Source of the DNA: Rhodobacter sp. SY28-1
GTDB lineage: Bacteria > Pseudomonadota > Alphaproteobacteria > Rhodobacterales > Rhodobacteraceae
Direction: 5' to 3'
Assembly: GCF_005222785.1 (NCBI RefSeq)
Contig: NZ_STGH01000001.1
Location: forward strand, 62,001 to 126,000
Length of the DNA: 64,000 nt
The notes under the pieces were generated by a model that ran no database searches, was not told the DNA's origin, and saw nothing but the letters and a program-made list of their open reading frames with translations. Positions 55,987-64,000 of the stretch are shown here, piece by piece (the stretch's first letter is position 1; each line of letters opens with the position of its first letter). The position numbers and the translations under genes were made by a program.

Positions 55987-57015
55987 ATGAAAACCAGACT
56001 TGTCCTGACAACGGCCCTCCTTTCCGCAACCGCGCTTCCCGCCTTTTCGGAAGGTGTGCTGAACATCTACAACTTCGGCCTCTACACCCCCCCGGACCTG
56101 ATCGAGAAGTTCGAGAAGACCTACGACGTCAAGGTAACCGTGACCGAATACGACAGCAACGAAACCGCCATCGCCAAGATCGAGGCCGGCGGGCACGGCT
56201 TCGACATCGTGGTGCCCTCGGCCTCGGTCGTGCCGATCTACATCGAGAAGGGGCTGCTGCTGAAGTCCGACCCGAACACGATGGAAAACTTCAAGAACGT
56301 CGCCCCCGAATGGGCCTCGGTCGCCTGGGACCCGGACCGGTCCTACACGGTGCCCTGGGTCTGGGGCACGACCGGGATCATGGTCAACAAGGACGTCTAC
56401 GCAGGCGACATCAACACCTCGGCCATCTTCCTTGACCCGCCGGAAGAGCTGAAGGGCAAGATCAACGTCGTCCCGTCCATGAACGACGTGATCGACCTTG
56501 CGATCATGTACGTCGGCGGCCAGCCCTGCACGACCGACAAGGAGGTGCTGAAGGCCGCGCGTGACAAGCTGGTCGCCGCCAAGCCCCACTGGGCCTCGAT
56601 CGACTACGCCAGCTTCGAGAAGTTCATCAACGAGGACCTGCAGGCCTCGGTCTTCTGGAGCGGGGCTTCGATACGGATCCGGGCCGAGAATTCCGGCTTT
56701 ACCTACGGCTTTCCGAAGGAGGGCTTCCTGAAATGGCAGGACAACGTCGCCATCCTGGCCGATGCCCAGAACGTCGACAACGCCAGGCTGTTCCTGAACT
56801 TCATCATGGACCCGGAAAACGCCGCGCTGATCTCGAACTATACCGGCTACGGCAACGGGATCAGCGGCAGCGAGGCCTTCATGACCGCTGACCTGCTGGC
56901 GGCCCCGGAAATGACGATCCCGGCGGACTTCGCCTCCGTGGCGCGGTTCCAGGAAACCTGCCCGCCCGAAACGCAAGAGCTTTACAGCCGGATCTGGACC
57001 GACCTGACCAAGTGA
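55987..57015 (+). CDS. Periplasmic substrate-binding protein, PotD/PotF-like
   Basis: The 342-residue protein has a signal peptide (MKTRLVLTTALLSATALPAFS) and the PotD-type start VLNIYNFGLYTPPDLIEKFEKTYDVKVTVTEYDSNE. Later come FDIVVPSASVVPIYIEKGLLLK, YTVPWVWGTTGIMVNKDVY and the late NFIMDPENAALISNYTGYGN. It captures the substrate for the importer. In PotD several acidic and aromatic residues bind the polyamine. Here FWSGASIRIRAENSGFTYGFPKEG replaces the usual segment with a more basic one, so the ligand could be anionic; this is inference. Confidence 0.9.
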   Translation: MKTRLVLTTALLSATALPAFSEGVLNIYNFGLYTPPDLIEKFEKTYDVKVTVTEYDSNETAIAKIEAGGHGFDIVVPSASVVPIYIEKGLLLKSDPNTMENFKNVAPEWASVAWDPDRSYTVPWVWGTTGIMVNKDVYAGDINTSAIFLDPPEELKGKINVVPSMNDVIDLAIMYVGGQPCTTDKEVLKAARDKLVAAKPHWASIDYASFEKFINEDLQASVFWSGASIRIRAENSGFTYGFPKEGFLKWQDNVAILADAQNVDNARLFLNFIMDPENAALISNYTGYGNGISGSEAFMTADLLAAPEMTIPADFASVARFQETCPPETQELYSRIWTDLTK

Positions 57016-57023
57016 TCCGCGCC

Positions 57024-57053
57024 CGGTCGCCCCGGTCAGCGCCGGGGTGACCG
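57024..57053 (+). terminator. Hairpin after the importer operon
   Basis: CGGTCGCCCCGG / CCGGGGTGACCG forms a 12-bp stem (one G-T pair) with a 6-base loop, 9 bases after the binding-protein stop. It lacks a T run, so partial termination is likely. Confidence 0.55.
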
Positions 57054-57176
57054 TATCCTGCGGGCAAACCACCCCGCCCGCGTCATTTCAAACTCGATCG
57101 CGCCCCGTTTCCTGTCTGGCGAAGGCCGCGCCGGGAAACGGACGCCCCCGCTTTGCTGCCCGTCATGAGGACACCG

Positions 57177-58586
57177 ATGGCCACCAACGATCTCTACAAG
57201 CTCGACGCCACCGCCACTGCCGCGGCCATTCGCGCCGGGCGGATCACCAGCCGTCAGGCCACCGAATCGGCGCTTGCGCGGATGGATGCCGTGAACCCGG
57301 CGCTGAACGCCGTGGTCCATCGCTTCGACGACGAGGCACTTGCCGCTGCGGATGCCGCCGACCGCGCAGTGCAGGCTGGCGCCCCCCTCGGCCCGCTGCA
57401 CGGCGTGCCGGTCACAGCCAAGATCGACACCGACCTTGCCGGTCACGCCACCACCACCGGCCTTGTCGCGATGAAGGACGTCCGTGTGACCGAGGACGGC
57501 ATTCCCACCGCCAACCTGAAAAGGGCGGGCGCAGTCATCATCGGCCAGACCAACGTCCCCGCCTTCTGCTACCGCTGGTTTGCCTCGAACGACCTGCACG
57601 GCATCACCCGCAATCCGCATGACCTCACCCGCTCGCCGGGCGGATCGTCCGGCGGGGCCGCATCCTCGGTGGCAGCCGGGATCGGCGCGCTGGCTCAGGG
57701 CAACGACGTGGCGGGATCGCTGCGCCTGCCCGGCTCGGTCTGCGGCGTCTATGCGATGAAGGGCACGATGGGCCTCCTGCCCAGCTACAACCCCTCGCAA
57801 ACCGCCGAATACCCGATCGGCCTGCAGCTTGGCGCCTCCGAAGGGGTCATCGCCCGCTCGGTCCGGGACATCCGCCTTGGCATGTCCGTCCTGGCCCAAC
57901 CCGACCCGCGCGACCCGGATCAGGTGCCCGCGCCGCCGGTGTCCCTGTCGCAGCGGCTGCCCTGTCGCGTGGCCCTCTGGCTGGGCGATGCCGACACCCC
58001 GGTCGATCCCGCTGTGGCCGATGTGGTGCGTCAGGCCGCGCAGTGGCTGGAAGACTCGGGCTATGTGGTTCAGGAAGCATCCCCCCCGCATCTGGCGGAA
58101 ATGGCCGAGCTCTGGATGGCGCTTCTCTACGCCGACTGTATCGGTCCGGTGCGTGAAACCTTCTTCGATCTTGGCGACGAGGCGTTCCGCCGCTCGTTCC
58201 AGTTCACCGCCGACAACCTGCCCGCGCTGGACCAGCTGGGCCAGCAAGAGGGCCTTGCGCGCCGGATGGCGATCCGCCGGGCCTGGGCCATGTTCTTCCA
58301 GACCTATCCCCTGGTGCTGACGCCCACGACCTGCGTGCCGCCCCTGCCCATTGACCACGACACCATCGACCGGGAAACCATGTGCCGGATCATCCGCGCC
58401 TATCGCCCGCTTCCCCTGGTGGCGGGCCTCGGGGTGCCGGGGCTGACGGTGCCGGCGGGCAAGGCGGATGGCCTGCCCGTGGGGGTCCAGATCATCGGGC
58501 GCTGGTGGGAGGACGAACGCTGCATGAGCGCAGCCGAGGTCATGGAACGGCGGCTTGGCACCCTGTTGCCGGTGGACCCGAAATGA
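57177..58586 (+). CDS. Amidase (amidase signature family)
   Basis: The 469-residue protein has the Ser-cisSer-Lys triad: K82 in TAKIDTD, the glycine-serine run SPGGSSGGAASSVAAG with S157, and the nucleophile S181 in NDVAGSLRLPGSVCG. The family hydrolyses amides to acids and ammonia. The ATG at 57,177 (MATNDLYKLDATATAAAIRAG) follows ATGAGGAC; earlier in-frame codons are not conserved. It follows the importer genes and may act on the imported compound. Confidence 0.9.
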   Translation: MATNDLYKLDATATAAAIRAGRITSRQATESALARMDAVNPALNAVVHRFDDEALAAADAADRAVQAGAPLGPLHGVPVTAKIDTDLAGHATTTGLVAMKDVRVTEDGIPTANLKRAGAVIIGQTNVPAFCYRWFASNDLHGITRNPHDLTRSPGGSSGGAASSVAAGIGALAQGNDVAGSLRLPGSVCGVYAMKGTMGLLPSYNPSQTAEYPIGLQLGASEGVIARSVRDIRLGMSVLAQPDPRDPDQVPAPPVSLSQRLPCRVALWLGDADTPVDPAVADVVRQAAQWLEDSGYVVQEASPPHLAEMAELWMALLYADCIGPVRETFFDLGDEAFRRSFQFTADNLPALDQLGQQEGLARRMAIRRAWAMFFQTYPLVLTPTTCVPPLPIDHDTIDRETMCRIIRAYRPLPLVAGLGVPGLTVPAGKADGLPVGVQIIGRWWEDERCMSAAEVMERRLGTLLPVDPK

Positions 58587-58846
58587 CCCTCACCCCCTGA
58601 GGCACGCCGTTTCCGCGCCTGGTCAGACCCGCCATGCCCGCCCTGACGATGCTCGGCACAGCACGATCTTTGCCAACACCTGCGCCCCGGCTCTGCCCAA
58701 CCCGGTGATTGCCGACCATCTGCATCAGGCCCAAGGGCTGGCGGGGTTGCCGGCGAAAGCACGACGGCGACGTGGACGGAGTTTCCGATTGCTGGCCAAG
58801 GACGGACTTCACAGCCACGCGGCGACGGTATCCCCGCTGCCGCTGA

Positions 58847-58990
58847 TCGCCTCGCCTTGATGCCACCCCCCTTGGCAACAGCATCAGGATCCGTCCACCA
58901 TTGGTGTTCAGCGGGGCCGATGCCGACCGCTGCCTCGCCGCGCTGCACCAGGCGCTGACCGAACTGCCCGCCACCCTGCGGCAAGCGTAA
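58847..58990 (+). pseudogene. C-terminal relic of a class III (PLP) aminotransferase
   Basis: A frame running to the TAA at 58,988 reads ...DATPLGNSIRIRPPLVFSG, then a helix ADADRCLAALHQALTEL. This matches the last ~45 residues of class III aminotransferases (G-N-x-I/L-R-x-x-P-P-L). A stop (TGA at 58,844) interrupts the frame upstream. The preceding 250 bases after the amidase contain no intact PLP-lysine segment in any frame I could follow. The 413-base gap 58,587-58,999 is therefore best read as decayed coding DNA. Confidence 0.55.
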
Positions 58991-58999
58991 GGACCGAAG

Positions 59000-59971
59000 A
59001 TGCCCTTTCCCGACCTGATCCATCCCGAACTTGGCGCCTATGTCAGCCAGCAGGTCCATCCTGCCGACTTCAAGGCCTTCTGGACCGCCACCCTCGCCGA
59101 GGCCCGCGCCATCGGCGGCGAGGTCACCCTCCGGCCCCAGCCGTCGACCCTGTCCCTGATCGAGGTCTTCGACGTGACTTTCCCCGGCTTCGGCGGCCAC
59201 CCGATCAAGGCCTGGCTGATGCTGCCGCGCCAGCGGACCGGGCCCTTGCCGCTGGTGGTGCAGTACATCGGCTATGGCGGCGGACGGGGGTATCCGCACG
59301 AGCAGTTGCACTGGGCGGCCTCGGGCTATGCCTATCTGCGGATGGACAATCGTGGTCAGGGCAGCACTTGGAGCATGGGCGACACGCCCGACCCCGTAGG
59401 CTCGCATGCGGCGATCCCCGGCTATCTGACGCGCGGCATCCTGGACCGGCAGGACCATTACTATCGCCGCCTCTTCACCGACGGGGTCCGCGCCATCGAC
59501 GCGATGATCGGGCAGGACTTCATCGACCCCACCCGCATCGCGGTCTGTGGCGGAAGCCAGGGCGGGGCGATCTCGCTGGCCGTGGCCGGGCTTGACCCCC
59601 GCGTGCGCGCCGCGATGCCGGATGTCCCGTTCCTCTGCGACCTGCCGCGCGCCGTGCAGATGGCCTACACCGACCCCTACCGCGAGATCATCCGCTATCT
59701 GGCCCAGCACCGCAGCCACAAGACGCAGGTCTTCGACACGCTCGCCTATTTCGACGGCGTCAACTTCGCCCGCCAGTCGCAGGCCCCCGCCCTGTTCTCG
59801 GTGGCGGTGATGGATGAGGTCTGCCCGCCCTCAACCGTCTACGGCGCCTACAATGCCTATGCCGGGCCGAAAACGATGGTGGAATACGAATTCAACAACC
59901 ACGAGGGCGGCCAGGCCTGTCAGGAAGCCCAACAGATGGCCTGGCTCGCCGACCGCTTCGGCATGATCTGA
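59000..59971 (+). CDS. Acetylxylan esterase / cephalosporin-C deacetylase family hydrolase
   Basis: The 323-residue alpha/beta hydrolase of the AXE1 family has YVSQQVHPADFKAFWTATLAEA, QYIGYGGGRGYPHEQLHWAASGYAYLRMDNRGQGS and the nucleophile elbow AVCGGSQGGAISLAVAGLDPR. The acid lies in MDEVCPPSTVYGAYNAYAGPK, and the catalytic histidine in EFNNHEGG. The family removes acetyl groups from xylan, xylo-oligosaccharides and cephalosporins. No glycoside hydrolase is nearby, so its substrate here may be a different ester. It ends the plus-strand group after the amidase. Confidence 0.88.
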   Translation: MPFPDLIHPELGAYVSQQVHPADFKAFWTATLAEARAIGGEVTLRPQPSTLSLIEVFDVTFPGFGGHPIKAWLMLPRQRTGPLPLVVQYIGYGGGRGYPHEQLHWAASGYAYLRMDNRGQGSTWSMGDTPDPVGSHAAIPGYLTRGILDRQDHYYRRLFTDGVRAIDAMIGQDFIDPTRIAVCGGSQGGAISLAVAGLDPRVRAAMPDVPFLCDLPRAVQMAYTDPYREIIRYLAQHRSHKTQVFDTLAYFDGVNFARQSQAPALFSVAVMDEVCPPSTVYGAYNAYAGPKTMVEYEFNNHEGGQACQEAQQMAWLADRFGMI

Positions 59972-59986
59972 CAGGGGTGGCGGGAT

Positions 59987-60973
59987 TTACGCCGTTCTCC
60001 CCGCAACCCGGCGCGAATAGACGGCCAGGACGGCCAGTTGCAGCAGATGGTACAGCATCAAGGGTAGCACGATGAGGGCAAGCTGATCCTTCGGGAACAG
60101 GATGCTCGCCATCGGCAACCCCGTCGCCAGGCTTTTCGTCGACCCGCAGAATAATGCCGCCAGTCGGTCTTCGCGGTTCAGCCGCAAGAGGGTCGCCCCC
60201 TGCTGCACCGCCAGCAGGACCAAGGCCAGAAGGACCAGACACAGCCCGACCAGCACCGCGATCCCCAAAGGCTCCAGCCGCGACCAGATGCCCTGCACCA
60301 TCCCTGCCGAAAACGCACTGTAGACGATCAGCAGGATCGAACCCCGGTCGACCAGCATCACCGGCAGCTTGTGTCGGTTCAGGATGCCGGACAGGACCGG
60401 GCGGCACAGTTGGCCCAGGACGAAGGGCAAGAGAATCTGTTGTGCGATTTTCCACATGGCCCCCTGTATGTCTATGGCCCCGCCGTCCGTATGCAGCAAC
60501 AGCGCCAGGAGGACCGGTGCAAGAACCACGCCCAATAGGTTCGAGATCGACGCCGCACAGACCGCGCCTGCCACGTTGCCCTCGGCAATCGAGGTGAAGG
60601 CGATGGAGCTTTGCACTGTCGAGGGCAGACAGCCGATGTAAAGAAACCCGATGGCGACCGTCACCGGCAGCACCATGACGGCCAGTTCCTGCATCCCCAA
60701 CGTCAGCACCGGAAACAGCAGATAGGTCGCGGCAAGCACCGCCAGTTGCAGCCGCCAGTTCGTCAATCCGGCCCAGATCGCGGCCAGCGACAGCTTTGCG
60801 CCATACAGGAAGAACAAAAGCGCCACGGCCCAGTACGTCACCTGCGACAGCCCTGCGGCAAACTCCCCCCGCGCCGGCAGCAGCGCCGCCAGCACGATGG
60901 TCAGCAGCAGTGCCGCCAGATAGCGGTCAAAGCCAAGCCGTTGCAGGCGGGCTTCCAGATCAGACAGGGGCAT
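59987..60973 (-). CDS. Bile acid:sodium symporter family (SBF-like) transporter
   Basis: The 328-residue protein has about ten membrane segments. It begins MPLSDLEARLQRLGFDRYLAALLLTIVLAALLPARG and includes FLYGAKLSLAAIWAGLTNWRLQL, GCLPSTVQSSIAFTSIAEGNVAGAVCAASISNLLG and AALFCGSTKSLATGLPMASILF. This is the SBF-like (PF13593, YfeH) branch. Substrate unknown; organic acid transport is plausible given the surrounding catabolic genes. Confidence 0.88.
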   Translation of the reverse strand: MPLSDLEARLQRLGFDRYLAALLLTIVLAALLPARGEFAAGLSQVTYWAVALLFFLYGAKLSLAAIWAGLTNWRLQLAVLAATYLLFPVLTLGMQELAVMVLPVTVAIGFLYIGCLPSTVQSSIAFTSIAEGNVAGAVCAASISNLLGVVLAPVLLALLLHTDGGAIDIQGAMWKIAQQILLPFVLGQLCRPVLSGILNRHKLPVMLVDRGSILLIVYSAFSAGMVQGIWSRLEPLGIAVLVGLCLVLLALVLLAVQQGATLLRLNREDRLAALFCGSTKSLATGLPMASILFPKDQLALIVLPLMLYHLLQLAVLAVYSRRVAGRTA

Positions 60974-60983
60974 GTGCGGCGCC

Positions 60984-61922
60984 TTACAGGTTCAGAGTTT
61001 CAAGGTCCGCCGGGGTCAGTACCAGATCCACCGCCCGGGCAAAGCTTGCCACATGCTCGGGCTTGGTGGCCGATGCGATCGGCGCCGTCACCCCGGGCTG
61101 CGCCAGAAGCCAGGCCAGCGCAACCTCTGCCGGTTTGGCGGCGTGCCGCTCGGCCACTGCATGCAGGGCAGCCAGCACCGCAAACCCGCGGGGGTTCAGA
61201 TATTGCTGGACATCCCCGCCGCGCACCGACTGGCCAAGGTCCGCCGTCCCACGATACTTGCCCGACAGGAACCCCGAAGCGAGGCTGAAGTACGTCACCA
61301 CGCCTACGTCCTTCGCCACGCATAGCCTTTGCAGTGGGCCTTCGAAGCCGGCGCGGTCCATCAGGTTGTATTCGGGTTGCAGCACCTCGACCCTTGGCAC
61401 GCCAGTCAGGGCCAGGGCGCGGCCAAGAAGGTCGGCGTCGAAGTTCGACACGCCAATCACCCGGGCCTTTCCCGCCTGAACCAAACTGTCGAAGGCCGCG
61501 AATGTTTCCTCCAGGGGTGTGCCCGCATCAGGGCGATGGGCAAAATAAAGGTCGATGACATCGGTCTGCAGCCGCCGCAGAGATGCCTCGACCGCCTCCA
61601 GAATCCAGCGCCGCGACAGGCCTTTCCGCTCCGCCCCTCCCATGTCCGAGCCGACCTTGGTGCAGAGCGTGATCCGCTCGCGCATCCCCGGCCTCGCCTT
61701 CAGCCACTCGCCGATGATCGTCTCGCTTTCCCCACCCCGATTGCCGGGGGCCCAGGTCGAATAGACATCGGCCGTGTCGATGGCATCGAACCCATGATCG
61801 ACGAAGGCATCCAGCAAGGCATGGCTTTGCCGGGCGTCCAGGTTCCAGCCAAAGACATTGCCCCCGAATACCACAGGGGCAATGGTCAGCGCCGATCGGC
61901 CCAGTGTGCGCTTCTTCTGCAT
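60984..61922 (-). CDS. Aldo/keto reductase
   Basis: The 312-residue (beta/alpha)8 oxidoreductase begins MQKKRTLGRSALTIAPVVFGGNVFGW. It has the catalytic Asp/Tyr in FDAIDTADVYSTWAPGN, the lysine in ITLCTKVGSDMG, DLYFAHRPDAGTPLEETFAAFDSL and the NADPH-site SATKPEHVASF. It reduces or oxidises an aldehyde or ketone; the substrate is unknown. It is 10 bases upstream of the SBF transporter gene on the same strand. Confidence 0.9.
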   Translation of the reverse strand: MQKKRTLGRSALTIAPVVFGGNVFGWNLDARQSHALLDAFVDHGFDAIDTADVYSTWAPGNRGGESETIIGEWLKARPGMRERITLCTKVGSDMGGAERKGLSRRWILEAVEASLRRLQTDVIDLYFAHRPDAGTPLEETFAAFDSLVQAGKARVIGVSNFDADLLGRALALTGVPRVEVLQPEYNLMDRAGFEGPLQRLCVAKDVGVVTYFSLASGFLSGKYRGTADLGQSVRGGDVQQYLNPRGFAVLAALHAVAERHAAKPAEVALAWLLAQPGVTAPIASATKPEHVASFARAVDLVLTPADLETLNL

Positions 61923-62110
61923 TCTCTTGCCTTTCCTTGCCGCTCAGGCCTGCCTGATCCGGTCTTCAGTGACCATAGCACGCGGCGCAGCCGCCGACAG
62001 GGCTGCCACCCGCGATGCGGCCTGGGCCTGCGACCGCAGTCGCCCGCACATCAACCAGGCCCGCCGCGGCCTTCTCGGCCTGCAACAGATAAGCGCAACA
62101 TGCGCGGCGC

Positions 62111-64000
<1,890 letters not shown>

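Noticed and set aside
53195..57015. Firm assignment of the importer to spermidine/putrescine
   Set aside because: Similarity to PotABCD is clear but many Pot-like importers carry other compounds, and the catabolic context and the basic segment in the binding protein argue for caution.
58555..58860. 101-codon plus-strand frame after the amidase as a gene
   Set aside because: It begins inside the amidase gene in another frame, is Arg/His/Pro-rich and has no ribosome site; the region reads better as decayed aminotransferase DNA.

Overview
The window looks like a chromosomal segment of a Rhodobacteraceae-type alphaproteobacterium (Rhodobacter/Tabrizicola/Gemmobacter-like). The evidence is the high GC content, tightly packed operons with 1-4 base stop/start overlaps, an F1-only atpHAGDC operon, a CIRCE-controlled groESL and many protein families typical of that group. 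The genus is an inference. I see no rRNA, tRNA, insertion sequence, prophage, CRISPR array or integrase.

Bases 1-41,450 are mostly core genome: a partial Hsp20 gene, purEK, a Nudix/Gre-like/GNAT operon, groESL with a textbook CIRCE operator, a TraB/GumN and metallo-hydrolase pair, a family II pyrophosphatase, ribF, threonine aldolase, prs, the F1 ATP synthase operon, an L,D-transpeptidase, gloB, clpA, a MotA/MotB-like membrane pair with a long coiled coil, ChaC, an extensin-like protein, a tyrosine/histidine biosynthesis pair, homospermidine synthase, an ArsR/AHSA1/GFA operon and rpsD.

Bases 41,600-64,000 are an accessory catabolic region with at least four dedicated regulators. (a) 41,616-48,564 holds a MarR regulator, a short-chain dehydrogenase, a feruloyl/coumaroyl-CoA ligase, a two-glutamate crotonase and an ACMSD-like metal hydrolase. 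This is the gene set of the CoA-dependent beta-oxidative deacetylation route for hydroxycinnamates (known from Agrobacterium fabrum and from the Rhodococcus Cou enzymes). A GntR/FCD regulator and a LigM-like tetrahydrofolate-dependent O-demethylase follow. The inferred flow is ferulate to vanillate to protocatechuate. (b) 48,602-59,971 is centred on a TetR gene with two overlapping AT-rich operators. On one side is an operon of an amidohydrolase, a flavin monooxygenase and two DUF3237 proteins. On the other is a PotABCD-type ABC importer followed by an amidase, a decayed aminotransferase fragment and an acetylxylan-esterase-like hydrolase. This has the shape of an uptake-plus-degradation system for a substrate I cannot name, and it is the best candidate here for an undescribed pathway. 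(c) 59,987-64,000 holds an SBF-type transporter, an aldo/keto reductase and an AraC regulator divergent from pobA (4-hydroxybenzoate 3-monooxygenase, cut by the window end). pobA would take the 4-hydroxybenzoate made from p-coumarate to protocatechuate, so (a) and (c) converge on the same product.

Regulatory DNA stands out against the GC-rich background: CIRCE, a 9-2-9 ArsR-type palindrome, MarR-type sites, AATGTATACATT-type GntR sites, the paired TetR-type sites, a perfect 18-bp palindrome at 12,277 and two copies of a short dispersed palindrome.
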